Positions 9,053 through 19,401 of a stretch of DNA of 64,000 nucleotides are shown here, piece by piece. A model generated the notes under the pieces. The model saw nothing but the letters and a program-made list of their open reading frames with translations, was not told the origin of the DNA and did not search any database. The position numbers and the translations under genes are program-made. The stretch comes from Dyadobacter sp. NIV53 (GTDB lineage: Bacteria > Bacteroidota > Bacteroidia > Cytophagales > Spirosomataceae): contig NZ_CP081299.1 in NCBI RefSeq assembly GCF_019711195.1, positions 3,942,001 to 4,006,000 of the forward strand. The letters are read 5' to 3'. Position 1 is the stretch's first letter. Each line of letters starts with the position of its first letter.

Positions 9053-9637
9053 ATGAATTATCAAAGTATAATTAATCAGGAGTTACACGAAGCACAAACT
9101 GTTTTGGATCGTTTTTTGAATGATCCTGTTCAGGTTGAAAAGATAGAAGCAGCTGCGGAATTGATGGCACAAGCTATTATAAAAAATGGTAAAATCATTT
9201 CCTGTGGTAATGGAGGGTCACATTGTGATGCCATGCATTTTGCGGAGGAGCTTACCGGCAGATACCGGGATAACCGTCGTGCTTTGCCGGCCATTGCTAT
9301 TTCTGATGTCAGCCACATGAGTTGTGTGAGTAATGATTACGGTTACGAATTTGTATTTTCCAGGTATACAGAAGCTTTGGGGCAACCGGGAGATGTGTTA
9401 CTGGGGCTGAGCACAAGCGGGAATTCACAAAACATCATCCTTGCCGCAGAAGCTGCGAAGGCCAAAGGAATGAAAGTTATTATTTTATCAGGGAAAGACG
9501 GAGGAAAGCTGGCAGGAGCCGCAGATATTGAAATACGTGTAGATCATTTTGGTTACGCTGACCGGATTCAGGAAATCCACATCAAAGTGATACACATTAT
9601 GATACTGCTTATTGAAAAAATGGTTGTGAAAGATTGA
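9053..9637 (+). CDS. gmhA: Sedoheptulose 7-phosphate isomerase
   Basis: This 194-residue SIS-domain protein starts the ADP-heptose pathway for LPS core by converting sedoheptulose 7-phosphate to D-glycero-manno-heptose 7-phosphate. The family signature is almost unchanged: [41 protein letters not shown] and [17 protein letters not shown]. The conserved Glu and His of the last block are the catalytic and metal-binding residues in characterised GmhA. The length matches the Escherichia coli enzyme (192). Other heptose genes are not in the window. It lies 28 bases after mnmD and may share its transcript. Confidence 0.95.
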   Translation: MNYQSIINQELHEAQTVLDRFLNDPVQVEKIEAAAELMAQAIIKNGKIISCGNGGSHCDAMHFAEELTGRYRDNRRALPAIAISDVSHMSCVSNDYGYEFVFSRYTEALGQPGDVLLGLSTSGNSQNIILAAEAAKAKGMKVIILSGKDGGKLAGAADIEIRVDHFGYADRIQEIHIKVIHIMILLIEKMVVKD

Positions 9638-9701
9638 TACATTTAGCGTAAATTGATTAGTTTAGTAAAAGTATAAATTCACTCCACATACTATTTCCTT
9701 C

Positions 9702-10142
9702 ATGAAAGTACGCCCATCTGCAATTATATTGAAAGACGAGTCGGTGCTGACTCTGCGTTATTGTTATGGAAATATTGATATATATGCATTGCCCGGCGGC
9801 AATCCCGATCCGGGTGAAAACCTGAGCGAAGCACTTATTCGTGAGCTGAATGAAGAACTGGGAATAACTGCTGAAGTAAATAAAATGGTACTTTGCGGGG
9901 AAGTGATCTGGAGTGAGATAAAAAAAGAAACACTTCATACTATATTTATTACAAAAATTTTAGCCGGTATTCCTGAACTGAATCCGGAACATACTATAGC
10001 ATTGGAAATCGTCTGGCTGCCGTTTGCAGTGCTCAGTGACACATTACTTTATCCCAACGTTGGCAAATATCTGCTAACCTGCCTGAATGACAAGCCCGAA
10101 CCTGTACACATAGGTGTAATTGACCAGCCATATATCCACTAG
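9702..10142 (+). CDS. NUDIX hydrolase
   Basis: The 146-residue protein has a perfect Nudix box starting at about residue 31. It fits G-x5-E-x7-REUxEExGU, with the catalytic part RELNEELGI, which binds Mg2+ and hydrolyses nucleoside diphosphate linkages. The box is embedded in a single alpha/beta/alpha domain. The substrate is not predictable from sequence. It follows gmhA by 64 bases on the same strand. Nothing in the sequence links it to heptose metabolism beyond that position. Confidence 0.87.
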   Translation: MKVRPSAIILKDESVLTLRYCYGNIDIYALPGGNPDPGENLSEALIRELNEELGITAEVNKMVLCGEVIWSEIKKETLHTIFITKILAGIPELNPEHTIALEIVWLPFAVLSDTLLYPNVGKYLLTCLNDKPEPVHIGVIDQPYIH

Positions 10143-10200
10143 AAACTACTTTGATTTGCAATAGAATCGTCACATGTTTCTCAAGAACAGAAACAAACCG

Positions 10201-10208
10201 TACTTTTG
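10201..10208 (+). promoter_or_regulatory. Bacteroidota -7 element (TACTTTTG)
   Basis: TACTTTTG fits the Bacteroidota consensus TAnnTTTG and lies 24 bases before the helicase start codon. It is followed by CA, as is usual. A clear -33 TTTG is not seen at the usual spacing, although TTTC occurs about 20 bases upstream. Confidence 0.55.
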
Positions 10209-10231
10209 CATTTTAAAAGTTTGTTGGGTAG

Positions 10232-13200
10232 ATGGAAAACGAAAAGAAGGAGAAATTATCAAACTTCTTGATTAAACGGGCGGAAAAGGATGTGTTGTCA
10301 CGAGGGCGTTCCATTTATAGCAGTGGTGGCTTCAAAGTATCAAAACTGGAATATCATGGTTCTGGTAATGCTGAGTTCAAAGTAAAGAGTGATTACTCCA
10401 CACAGTATTATCAGATTCAGATCAAGGATTTTCTTACACCTCAAATCAGCACAAACTGTACGTGTCCATATAATTACGGGGGGCTTTGTAAGCACAGAGT
10501 TGCTGCAATTTTGTATATTCTGGATAAAATGCCCAGCATTCAGCAGGTCATTTATCAAATGCAAAAGACAATCGTTGATTTGCAGGAAATCAGAGACCAG
10601 TCATTAAGGAACCTGGTGCTTGACGAAACCTGGAGAAACAAGGCGACCATTATAAATGTTGACATTATTTCAGCAAAAGAAGGCGATGCCGAATGTATTG
10701 TTCATGATAACAATGCAGATTTCATAGTTCAGTTTAGCCGGATAAAAAATACAAAGCAGCTTTCTACTTCCTGTTCCTGCGACCAAAAGCTTTGGGTGCC
10801 GCTGTGCGAACATAAACTTGCTGCATTATTAAAACTTCGAGATGAGCTTGGAGAGCGTGCATTTGAAGTAATGCGTGACCTTTCCGTAGAAAAAAGCAAT
10901 TTACTTGCAGAATACGGTTACGCTCTTACAGACGATACCAAAACCAAATTTGATTTCAAACTGGATGAAGATGGCGCATTACAGCTCGTAAAACTTGATG
11001 CTGCTATTCAAAAAATCGGGGCTTTTCAGGATTGGCCCGGATTAAGGGCCAGGATTTTGCCGGTTCAAAATATTTCATACCAGGTTGCTACATCGGAAGG
11101 AAGCAAGGATGAAGAAGACCGGATTTCAGTTTTTGTATTCTGGCCAAAAGGCAAGGATCATCTGATGGATTTCGGTTTTGGTGCATTTTCAGCCAAATAC
11201 AATACTAAAACCCAAAAAATTACGAGCATTCGTAACGTAGCGGGTGGGTCGAGCCATTACTATTCTCCTGACGAAATTCCTGTATTGACCGAAGCAGAAG
11301 TCCGCCTGGTAAGAATCGCGCGGCATTTGGAAGATGGTTTGCAGAAATTTATCCGGAAGCAGGGATGGTCCTACAATGCTTACCTGCATTTCAGTGATGT
11401 CAGCCAGGAGCAACAGCATGAATCCAGGAATTATGTCGGAAAACAAATCAATCAGATCTTTACCGATTTGGATGAAGACTGGCTTTATATCTCTGAAAGT
11501 GACTACATTACTAATAATAACCAGTTAACCAAAGTTCATCTTCAGCGCGAGCCGGTTAAGTTGTTTTTCGTTTTAACAGAGGATAATGAGTTCGTAACAC
11601 TTAATCCATATGTTGAAATAAAGAAGGGCAGTCCGCTTGATTTGCAGAAAGTAGCAACTTTTGATAGTTTCTGGCTTGGTTTATATAATGAGATTTTATT
11701 CAGGTGGGCAGGAATAAGTGATGCCGAAATGGTAGCTTATTTACGTCAGAACGGATTTAAAATTCGTGTGCGAAAAGAATATTCTGAACAATTTCTTACG
11801 GACTGGGTAATACCGGTTACTGAGCAGTTTGATGTTATTTTCCAAACCAGGCATGCTGTTCAGTCACGTGCACTGGAACTGAAGAAAACGAGGATTTATC
11901 TCAAAGAAGACGATTCGAACCTGTTGATCGTACCTATGTATGTGTATGAAGGTGATGAGGAAGCGTCGGAAACTGAAATGATCCATGACCAGCGACGTAC
12001 AAAAGCCAGTTTTGAAGAGAGTAAAATCACGATGCTGGAACGCGATGTGACCGGCGAAAATGAATTTTGGAAATGGCTGGAATCCCTTCATCCTGACTTT
12101 ACACATCAGGCAGGAAATCCTTTCTTTTATGTTCCTTTCGACCATGTGATGAAAGAAGGATGGCTGTTCAAATTTGTAGAAGCTGTTGAAGGAAAACAAT
12201 ATGAATTGCTTGGTTTCAAGGATTTGAAAAAAATGAGATTTAACCCTAACCGGGGGAAATTTCATGTAAAAGCATCTTCCGGTATTGACTGGTTCGATAT
12301 GCAGGTGGAAATCACTTTTGGAGATCAGAAAGTATCTCTGGCCGATGCGAAAAAGGCGTTATTGAAAAAGCAGAATTACGTTCAGCTTAAAGATGGTTCA
12401 TTAGGTATGTTGCCGGATGAGTGGATCAGTAAGTTAGAGCCACTTTTAAAATTCGGACGTGTTGATGGTGACCAGATCCACCTGTCTAAAATTCATTTCT
12501 CACTTATCGACGAATTAGTTTCTGAGGCAGATAATGAAGAGGTTTTCAGGGAATTATGGGAGAAAAAGCAAAAACTTTTAAACTTCAAACAAATTCCTAA
12601 CGTACCGCTTCCTGAAAATATCAATGCTACTTTAAGACATTATCAGGCGGAAGGATACAAATGGATCAATTTCCTTGATGAATTTGGATGGGGTGGATGT
12701 CTGGCTGATGATATGGGTTTAGGAAAAACCCTCCAGATGCTGACTTTCGTTCAGCAGCAGAAAAATCAGAATCCGGCACGTACGAATCTTGTCGTAGTTC
12801 CTACAACGCTGATTTTCAACTGGCAGGCAGAATCAGCAAAATTTACTCCTGATCTGAAATTGTATGTTCACCGCGGTATGACGCGAAGAAAGGACATAGA
12901 GTTTTTTCAGGAATACGATATTATCCTGACTACGTATGGTACAATGCGTAGTGATGTGGAGCTTTTGAGGGAATTTAATTTTCACTATGTTATTCTGGAT
13001 GAAGCGCAGGCAATCAAAAATCCGGATTCCCTTACTTCAAAAGCATGCCGGATTCTTCGCGCCAACAACAGGCTTACCATGACGGGTACGCCGGTGGAAA
13101 ACAATACTTTCGATCTTTACTCGCAGTTTGACTTCCTGAATCCGGGAATGTTAGGGCATGCTGATTTTTTTCGTACCGAATATGCTACTCCGATTGATAA

Positions 13201-14014
13201 ATACCAGGATAAGGAAAAAGCAGAAGAACTGAGAAAACTGGTTTATCCTTTCATGCTTAAAAGGACTAAGGAAGAAGTTGCCACTGATTTGCCGGACAAA
13301 ACAGAAACGATCCTGTTTTGTGAAATGGGTAAAAAGCAGCGGAAGGTTTATGATACTTTCAGGGAGAAATACCGGTTGGAAATTGCTGAAAAACTGGCAA
13401 CAGAAGGCCTGAATAAAAGCAGTTTCCTAATATTGGAAGCATTGTTAAAACTGCGCCAGATATGCGATTCTCCATCTATATTATCAGGAGACGAAGATTA
13501 TGGCAATGAATCTACCAAGCTTGAAGAAATTATCAGGGAAATTGAAGAAAATGCCTCTAATCATAAAATTCTGATTTTTAGTCAGTTCCTTGGGATGTTG
13601 GATCTGATCAGGCAGCATTTGGATAAAATACGTATTCCTTACGAATACCTCGACGGGCAGACTGTGGACAGAGCTGGCCGGGTTAATCGTTTTCAGAGTG
13701 ATAATACGTGCCGGGTGTTTTTAATGAGTTTAAAAGCAGGAGGTGTTGGCTTAAACTTGACAGAGGCGGACTATGTATATCTTGTTGATCCATGGTGGAA
13801 TCCTGCTGTTGAGCGTCAGGCTATTGACCGTACGCACCGTATCGGACAAACGCGGAAAGTATTTGCATATAAAATGATCTGTAAGGATACGATCGAGGAA
13901 AAAATAATATTGTTACAGCAGCGCAAGCAAGATCTGGCGGAGGATTTGGTAGGGGGAGAATCAGGCTTTATCAAGAAACTGAGCCAGGAAGATATTATGG
14001 GGCTGTTCAGCTAA
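10232..14014 (+). CDS. SNF2-family DNA-dependent ATPase with two SWIM zinc fingers
   Basis: The 1260-residue protein is a bacterial Snf2/RapA-like remodeller. Two SWIM fingers occur: C76-x-C78...C86-x-H88 and C181-x-C183...C192-x-H194. A long middle region follows. The helicase core then has ADDMGLGKT (Walker A, near residue 830), ILDEAQAIKN (motif II), MTGTPVENN (motif III), SLKAGGVGLNL and the arginine-finger motif QAIDRTHRIGQ. These enzymes translocate on duplex DNA and move bound proteins. A role in repair or transcription recycling is likely, but the target is unknown. It has its own promoter and is followed by a strong terminator, so it is probably monocistronic. Confidence 0.93.
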   Translation: MENEKKEKLSNFLIKRAEKDVLSRGRSIYSSGGFKVSKLEYHGSGNAEFKVKSDYSTQYYQIQIKDFLTPQISTNCTCPYNYGGLCKHRVAAILYILDKMPSIQQVIYQMQKTIVDLQEIRDQSLRNLVLDETWRNKATIINVDIISAKEGDAECIVHDNNADFIVQFSRIKNTKQLSTSCSCDQKLWVPLCEHKLAALLKLRDELGERAFEVMRDLSVEKSNLLAEYGYALTDDTKTKFDFKLDEDGALQLVKLDAAIQKIGAFQDWPGLRARILPVQNISYQVATSEGSKDEEDRISVFVFWPKGKDHLMDFGFGAFSAKYNTKTQKITSIRNVAGGSSHYYSPDEIPVLTEAEVRLVRIARHLEDGLQKFIRKQGWSYNAYLHFSDVSQEQQHESRNYVGKQINQIFTDLDEDWLYISESDYITNNNQLTKVHLQREPVKLFFVLTEDNEFVTLNPYVEIKKGSPLDLQKVATFDSFWLGLYNEILFRWAGISDAEMVAYLRQNGFKIRVRKEYSEQFLTDWVIPVTEQFDVIFQTRHAVQSRALELKKTRIYLKEDDSNLLIVPMYVYEGDEEASETEMIHDQRRTKASFEESKITMLERDVTGENEFWKWLESLHPDFTHQAGNPFFYVPFDHVMKEGWLFKFVEAVEGKQYELLGFKDLKKMRFNPNRGKFHVKASSGIDWFDMQVEITFGDQKVSLADAKKALLKKQNYVQLKDGSLGMLPDEWISKLEPLLKFGRVDGDQIHLSKIHFSLIDELVSEADNEEVFRELWEKKQKLLNFKQIPNVPLPENINATLRHYQAEGYKWINFLDEFGWGGCLADDMGLGKTLQMLTFVQQQKNQNPARTNLVVVPTTLIFNWQAESAKFTPDLKLYVHRGMTRRKDIEFFQEYDIILTTYGTMRSDVELLREFNFHYVILDEAQAIKNPDSLTSKACRILRANNRLTMTGTPVENNTFDLYSQFDFLNPGMLGHADFFRTEYATPIDKYQDKEKAEELRKLVYPFMLKRTKEEVATDLPDKTETILFCEMGKKQRKVYDTFREKYRLEIAEKLATEGLNKSSFLILEALLKLRQICDSPSILSGDEDYGNESTKLEEIIREIEENASNHKILIFSQFLGMLDLIRQHLDKIRIPYEYLDGQTVDRAGRVNRFQSDNTCRVFLMSLKAGGVGLNLTEADYVYLVDPWWNPAVERQAIDRTHRIGQTRKVFAYKMICKDTIEEKIILLQQRKQDLAEDLVGGESGFIKKLSQEDIMGLFS

Positions 14015-14042
14015 GAAAACAGCATTTTACAATCAGGCTTAT

Positions 14043-14087
14043 TCAGGAGCAAGTTACTTTACAGCTAACTTGTTCCTGATTTTTTTT
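14043..14087 (+). terminator. Rho-independent terminator of the SNF2 gene
   Basis: A 14-base-pair stem (left 14043-14056, right 14066-14079, one G-T pair) with a nine-base loop is followed directly by eight T. It starts 29 bases after the helicase stop. Confidence 0.85.
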
Positions 14088-14088
14088 G

Positions 14089-14349
14089 TTACAAAAAGCT
14101 TATCGAATCTTTTGCTATAACCAGACGTGTATCAATTGCATTGGTCTTGTCGCTGGCGAATATATTGTTATCGTCCAAAAATTCAGATTTAACCAATATA
14201 TTCTGATTTTTCGACTCTTTCTGTACCGGTTCATCAGACCGGGCAAAATTTTCATTTTGTATTAATAGTGCATTTTCCTTTGCCTGCTTTTCCAAAATAC
14301 AAAGGCTTAAAAGTGCAATCGCTACGAGGCAGGTAAACCAATTTTTCAT
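14089..14349 (-). CDS. Small exported hypothetical protein, 86 aa
   Basis: I do not recognise this protein. Starting at the ATG at 14349 gives a typical signal sequence, MKNWFTCLVAIALLSLC, followed by a short polar, Asn/Asp/Lys-rich mature part of about 60 residues. An upstream ATG at 14412 would place 21 extra, unsuitable residues before the signal peptide, so the shorter form is preferred. LSLC is a weak lipobox, so lipidation is doubtful. The gene begins almost at the helicase terminator and is convergent with the helicase gene. It could be a non-essential secreted peptide or a chance ORF. Confidence 0.45.
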   Translation of the reverse strand: MKNWFTCLVAIALLSLCILEKQAKENALLIQNENFARSDEPVQKESKNQNILVKSEFLDDNNIFASDKTNAIDTRLVIAKDSISFL

Positions 14350-14690
14350 ATAAACATGCTGAGTTATTATATAAATAGACAGCTGTGATATAAAGAGTGT
14401 GTTATAGTGCAAAAGGTTGGAATAGCCTAAAAATATAATTTGACTTTCGCCTTCATAAACTCATCTATGTCCCATCTTACCTAACTTACGTATAAAACAC
14501 AAAGTTGGATTAAATCGAATCTATTTATTAAGTTTTTGTAGTACAATAGATCTTTCGGGTAGTATTTTCATTACTGAATAGATAAATAATACCTTAATCC
14601 GGCTTTAAGTTATTATGTATTCAGAATTGGCCATAACAGCGTTTTTTGAATGTTTTCATAAAAAATTATATTGTAAAAGTCCGTATATCT
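14350..14690. other. AT-rich gap between divergent genes
   Basis: This 341-base gap separates the small exported ORF and the glycosidase-like gene, which point away from each other. It is strongly AT-rich and must hold two promoters. I see no convincing TAnnTTTG element, no hairpin of note and no RNA gene. Confidence 0.4.
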
Positions 14691-15749
14691 ATGCTTCGTA
14701 TTTTTCTTTCTCTGGTGTTCGTCAGCATTTTACAGCTAAGTGCAAATGCCCAGCAATTAAAGTATATTGATGGCCGGCCGTCAGTAACTTCAAGGGTGGT
14801 TTGCAGAGATGAAGGGATTGTTATGCGGTATGGCGACGGCCCGGACAGCAGCGATACATATGGTGCACGGGAAGCAGTGGTAAATAAAGAAGGCAATACG
14901 TATTATCTTTTTTATGACGGAGCAGGGAAAGACGGCTGGATATCGTGCCTCGCAGAAAGCCAGAACCTAAGAAACTGGACAAAAAAGGGAACGATATTAA
15001 CATTGGGAGAATCTGGTAAAAATGATTCAAAAAGTGCCTCTTCGCCCTGGGTTATAAAAGAAGGGAAAACATGGCATATGTTTTATATCGGAACGCCCAA
15101 TACCACGCCACCACCTTACAGAATTCCTGCATTTCCCTATCTGACAATGAAAGCCCGTTCTGAATCCTTAAAAGGCCCATGGATTAAGCAGTACGATGTA
15201 AATGCTTTACCTCCAAAAGACAGCAGTTATTACACTGTAACATCGAGTCCGGGATTTATTGTCAGGCACAATGGAGAATATTTGCAGTTTTTCAGTGGCG
15301 CTACCCTGGAAAATAAAATTACCAAAAGAACACTGGGCATAGCCAGGACACGTGATTTGAATAAGTCATGGACTATTGAGGAAGAACCTATATTTCCATT
15401 AAGTGAACAGGTTGAAAATTCTTCGGTCTTCTTTGATGAGCAAACCAAAACATGGTATTTGTTTACAAATCACATAGGTATCAATGACAAAAAGGAAGAA
15501 TACACCAATGCTATCTGGGTATATTGGACAAAAGACATCAACAAGTGGAATGCATCCCACAAAGCTGTGGTACTGGATCGTGAAAACTGTTCCTGGTCGA
15601 AAGGAGCAATTGGAATGCCCACTGTGATTAAAGTAGGGGATAAACTCGCACTGCTTTACGACGCAGCTGAGGGCGAAAGTATCGGGCACATGCAAAGAAG
15701 CATCGGCCTTACCTGGATGGATCTTCCTTTGAAAATTAACGGGTTATAA
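14691..15749 (+). CDS. Secreted five-bladed beta-propeller glycosidase-like protein
   Basis: From ATG 14691 the protein is 352 residues with a clean signal peptide ending NANAQ. An upstream ATG at 14646 would add 15 residues before it and is less likely. The mature part has repeated propeller-type strands: GAREAVVNKEGNTYYLFYDG, ASSPWVIKEGKTWHMFY, SSPGFIVRHNGEYLQFF and NSSVFFDEQTKTWYLF. This is the layout of GH43/GH32-like and GH130-like enzymes that act on plant or glycan oligosaccharides. I cannot assign catalytic acids with certainty, so the enzyme activity is inferred from the fold. It stands alone, not beside SusC/SusD. Confidence 0.68.
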   Translation: MLRIFLSLVFVSILQLSANAQQLKYIDGRPSVTSRVVCRDEGIVMRYGDGPDSSDTYGAREAVVNKEGNTYYLFYDGAGKDGWISCLAESQNLRNWTKKGTILTLGESGKNDSKSASSPWVIKEGKTWHMFYIGTPNTTPPPYRIPAFPYLTMKARSESLKGPWIKQYDVNALPPKDSSYYTVTSSPGFIVRHNGEYLQFFSGATLENKITKRTLGIARTRDLNKSWTIEEEPIFPLSEQVENSSVFFDEQTKTWYLFTNHIGINDKKEEYTNAIWVYWTKDINKWNASHKAVVLDRENCSWSKGAIGMPTVIKVGDKLALLYDAAEGESIGHMQRSIGLTWMDLPLKINGL

Positions 15750-15802
15750 GCCGCTATTTGATTGAATGTAAAGTAGTTAAGTTTTATGACATTCAAATTA
15801 TA

Positions 15803-16381
15803 CTACCATTCATATACGCCAGACGGCAGAATACAGGCATCCATTCTGATATCATACTTGTCAATATCTTCAATTGATTTTACAGGTTCAAAAAAAGAAA
15901 GGCCAACTTTCAGGGTTTCAGTTTTGCACTGGGCCAAAAAACGATCATAATATCCGCCTCCGTAACCTGCGCGATAACCGGATTGATCAAAAGCGAGCAA
16001 AGGGATTAATACAATATCAATTTCTTCGGGCCGTATCAGCTTAGACAGGGCAGGATCAGGTTCTGGAATCCCCCATTTGTTTTCTACGAGTGAAGTTTCT
16101 TCAGTGAAAATAAAATGGTTCATTTCGCGCGTTGACGGAATGATGTAAGGCAAGACAACCACTATATGAGGAAAAGACAATTTTAGCCTGGAAATGATTT
16201 TTCGTGTGTCAATTTCATTTTTATTAAGTTGCGGCAGGAAAGTATGTATCGTTTGAAAACTTTTGTTTTTCAGGAAATCTGATGTTTTTTCTGCAATCAG
16301 CAGACTCTTTATTTCGACTTCATTTTGTGTTAAATCTAATCTTTTTTGAAGAAATTCCCTTCGTAAAGAAGCCTTATCCAT
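15803..16381 (-). CDS. 5-formyltetrahydrofolate cyclo-ligase
   Basis: The 192-residue protein (start ATG 16381; a GTG nine bases upstream is possible) converts 5-formyl-THF to 5,10-methenyl-THF with ATP, returning a stored folate to one-carbon metabolism. The signature is present: MDKASLRREF at the N-terminus for ATP binding, a central LPYIIPSTREMNHF and WGIPEP, then the diagnostic AGYGGGYYDRFLA. The length is normal. The purU gene at 55872 acts on the related 10-formyl-THF pool but is not linked. It converges with the glycosidase-like gene and diverges from icd. Confidence 0.9.
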   Translation of the reverse strand: MDKASLRREFLQKRLDLTQNEVEIKSLLIAEKTSDFLKNKSFQTIHTFLPQLNKNEIDTRKIISRLKLSFPHIVVVLPYIIPSTREMNHFIFTEETSLVENKWGIPEPDPALSKLIRPEEIDIVLIPLLAFDQSGYRAGYGGGYYDRFLAQCKTETLKVGLSFFEPVKSIEDIDKYDIRMDACILPSGVYEW

Positions 16382-16589
16382 AGTTAGCACTGGTTTATTG
16401 CGGGGAGCAAGTTCAAAAATTTATGTAATGCCGGCAACACTGTTGTCATATTTGGTGTTCATTTTTACAAGCCGAAGTGAATGACTGACAGAGTGTGGAA
16501 TGTTTCTTTCCTTTTTTCGCCTTTTAACATGATTGTTTGTACTTTCACGGTCGCATTTTAAATCTTTAACTATAGTATAGAAATAAGAC

Positions 16590-17801
16590 ATGAGCAAAAT
16601 TAAAGTTGCAAATCCCGTAGTAGAGCTTGACGGAGATGAGATGACCCGCATCATCTGGAAGTTTATTAAAGAAAAACTTATTTTACCATATCTGGACGTA
16701 GATATTAAGTATTACGATTTAGGTGTTGAATATCGTGATGAAACCAACGATCAGGTAACTATTGATGCTGCTAATGCAATCAAGGAATACGGTGTAGGTA
16801 TCAAATGTGCTACTATCACACCTGACGAAGATCGCGTTAAAGAATTCAATCTGAAACAAATGTGGAAATCTCCGAACGGAACGATCCGTAATATTTTGGA
16901 TGGTACTGTTTTCCGCGAACCGATTGTAATGAGCAATGTGCCACGTCTGGTAACAAACTGGACTGCACCTATCATTGTAGGACGTCACGCATTTGGAGAT
17001 CAATATAAAGCAACTGATTTCGTCGTACCTGGAAAAGGTAAGCTGACCATCAAATTCGAAGGTGAAGACGGACAGGTTATTGAACACGAAGTATACGAGT
17101 ACAAAGGTCCTGGCGTAGCTATGGCGATGTACAATATTGATGAGTCGATCCGTGGATTTGCGCGTGCATGTTTCAATGTTGCTCTGGGTAAAGGATGGCC
17201 ATTATATCTTTCTACAAAAAATACGATTCTGAAGAAATACGATGGCCGTTTCAAAGATATTTTCCAGGAAGTGTATGATGCTGAATACACTGGCCAGGTT
17301 CATTACGAGCACCGTCTGATCGACGATATGGTTGCTTCTGCCCTGAAATGGGAAGGTAACTTTGTTTGGGCATGTAAAAACTACGATGGTGACGTTCAGT
17401 CCGATACTGTTGCACAAGGATTTGGATCATTGGGTCTGATGACTTCTGTACTGGTAACTCCTGATGGAAAAACAATGGAAGCTGAGGCCGCTCACGGTAC
17501 AGTAACCCGCCATTACCGCGAATACCAAAAAGGAAACCCAACTTCTACAAACCCGATCGCTTCTATCTTCGCTTGGACACGTGGATTGGAATTCCGTGGC
17601 AAACTGGACGGTAACCAGCCATTGATCGATTTCTGTCTTGCTCTTGAAAAAGTTTGTATTGAAACGGTTGAAAGCGGCAAAATGACAAAAGATTTAGCTG
17701 TTTGTATTCATGGCAACAAAGTGAATCACGGAGAGCATTATTTATATACTGAAGAGTTCCTGGAAGCTATTAATACCAATTTACAGGCTGCTCTGGCATA
17801 A
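16590..17801 (+). CDS. icd: NADP-dependent isocitrate dehydrogenase, eukaryote-type
   Basis: The 403-residue enzyme oxidatively decarboxylates isocitrate to 2-oxoglutarate in the TCA cycle. It belongs to the dimeric subfamily that includes human IDH1/IDH2, not the Escherichia coli type. Evidence is [13 protein letters not shown] at the N-terminus, [20 protein letters not shown] for substrate binding, [10 protein letters not shown], and the NADP loop [12 protein letters not shown]. The length fits that subfamily (about 400-415). The start at ATG 16590 lies 43 bases after a TACTTTCA sequence, a possible -7 element. A strong terminator follows. Confidence 0.96.
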   Translation: MSKIKVANPVVELDGDEMTRIIWKFIKEKLILPYLDVDIKYYDLGVEYRDETNDQVTIDAANAIKEYGVGIKCATITPDEDRVKEFNLKQMWKSPNGTIRNILDGTVFREPIVMSNVPRLVTNWTAPIIVGRHAFGDQYKATDFVVPGKGKLTIKFEGEDGQVIEHEVYEYKGPGVAMAMYNIDESIRGFARACFNVALGKGWPLYLSTKNTILKKYDGRFKDIFQEVYDAEYTGQVHYEHRLIDDMVASALKWEGNFVWACKNYDGDVQSDTVAQGFGSLGLMTSVLVTPDGKTMEAEAAHGTVTRHYREYQKGNPTSTNPIASIFAWTRGLEFRGKLDGNQPLIDFCLALEKVCIETVESGKMTKDLAVCIHGNKVNHGEHYLYTEEFLEAINTNLQAALA

Positions 17802-17823
17802 AATAAGTAATAGTTTAAGATAC

Positions 17824-17863
17824 AAAAGCCACTGGTTTCGTAACAGAAACCAGTGGCTTTTTT
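17824..17863 (+). terminator. Terminator after icd
   Basis: A perfect 15-base-pair stem, AAAAGCCACTGGTTT (17824-17838) with its complement (17847-17861), carries an eight-base loop and a T run. Confidence 0.93.
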
Positions 17864-18045
17864 GCTTAATAAATAATGGTCTGATTTTCCCGGTGCTGAT
17901 TTCTGACATTAAAATTCAATTAGATCGGAAAGAGAAATAAAACCGTGTTCTATTTAAAGATTAACTTTGAAATAACAAATATTCTGTTTCAGTGATACGT
18001 TGTGTGAAGCGTTAAACATTTAGCTTATTTAACCCCGGATATTAC

Positions 18046-19308
18046 TTGTTCAAAAATCTTTTAAGCATAGTGTTCCTGTTATTTTGCAAATTATGGTTTT
18101 GCCAAATAGAAGCTAAATCGTTATCTGCCTGGCAGACAACATTAAATCAGGAAAATATTGGAGCTGATACTTTAATATCCGAAAGCGAAACTGACGAAGT
18201 AGCAGCGCAAAAAGATATTATGGATGTTTATCATAATTTAAGAAAGAAAAAAGGTGACAAAACCGTAATTGAAGAGCCAATAAAACCCGGAAAAGTACTT
18301 TATTCGGTTGTTCCGGCAGTAGGATACACGCTTTCTACCGGATTTACAGGTATTGTAACTGCCAACGCTGCCTTTTATTTGCACGATATTGCAACGACTA
18401 ACATTTCAAGTATTGGTACCAGTTTCGTTTATACACAATACAACCAGATCATGGTGCCGATACAGGCAAATATCTGGACAAAAAACAACGGTTATAATGT
18501 GGTTATTGACTGGCGTTTTTTTAAATATCCTCAGGATACTTACGGGCTTGGCGGGCACAGTATAATAGAAAATTCAGATAATATTAACTACAAACATTTA
18601 CGCCTGCACCAAACAGTTCTGAAACGAATTGGAAATTCTTTTTATGCCGGCGCTGGTTATTTCATGGATTATCGCTGGAATGTGGAAGAATATGGTGATA
18701 ATAATGACGTACGGGATTATGGACTCATGAAAAAGTCAATGTCGTCTGGCCTGGTAGCTATTATGTCGTTTGACAGCAGGAAAAACTCTATCAATCCGGA
18801 AGGTGGGTTATATGCAAATCTGCAATACAGGCCTAATATGAAGCTGTTGGGCAGCAGCAGCAACTGGCAATCCCTGATCACTGACGTTCGCAAATATGTG
18901 AAACTACCCGGCAGGAGCAGAAATGTGCTTGCTTTCTGGAGTTATAACTGGCTGACTTTATCAGGCAAACCCCCGTACCTGGATTTGCCCGGAACGGGTT
19001 GGGACCCATCTAATAATACCGCTCGTGGTTACATTCAGGGGCGTTTTCGTAGCCTGAAAATGTTATATGTGGAAACAGAATATCGTTTTGCGCTCACTCA
19101 AAATGGGTTGCTCGGGGGAGTAGTTTTTGCCAATGCGCAAAGTTTTTCCAATTGGCCTTCAGACAAATTCAACAGGATCATTCCGGCAACCGGCTTAGGT
19201 TTGCGCATCAAAGTAAACAAAACTTCAAGAACGAATATCGCCGTTGATTATGGTTTTGGCGTGAACGGTTCCAGAGGGCTATTTGTGAATTTGGGAGAGG
19301 TGTTTTGA
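18046..19308 (+). CDS. BamA/TamA-like outer membrane barrel protein
   Basis: The 420-residue protein starts at TTG 18046; no ATG lies near the signal peptide (LLSIVFLLFCKLWFC). After a low-complexity stretch at 45-85 (KKKGDKT), the rest is a series of amphipathic beta strands typical of the bacterial surface antigen (Omp85 C-terminal) barrel. It includes FDSRKNSINPEGGLYANLQ, the diagnostic strand pair, and ends with aromatic VNLGEVF. POTRA repeats are missing, so it is a short Omp85 relative and not BamA itself. Function may be transport or lipid handling at the outer membrane; this is not determinable here. Confidence 0.78.
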   Translation: MFKNLLSIVFLLFCKLWFCQIEAKSLSAWQTTLNQENIGADTLISESETDEVAAQKDIMDVYHNLRKKKGDKTVIEEPIKPGKVLYSVVPAVGYTLSTGFTGIVTANAAFYLHDIATTNISSIGTSFVYTQYNQIMVPIQANIWTKNNGYNVVIDWRFFKYPQDTYGLGGHSIIENSDNINYKHLRLHQTVLKRIGNSFYAGAGYFMDYRWNVEEYGDNNDVRDYGLMKKSMSSGLVAIMSFDSRKNSINPEGGLYANLQYRPNMKLLGSSSNWQSLITDVRKYVKLPGRSRNVLAFWSYNWLTLSGKPPYLDLPGTGWDPSNNTARGYIQGRFRSLKMLYVETEYRFALTQNGLLGGVVFANAQSFSNWPSDKFNRIIPATGLGLRIKVNKTSRTNIAVDYGFGVNGSRGLFVNLGEVF

Positions 19309-19401
19309 AAGTTTAAATAAACTTCTTTTTGTTCAAATTATCTTCATTTGCAGAGACCTGCAAAGAATTCTATATTTGAGATAATATTTGAAAAGGACAA
19401 T

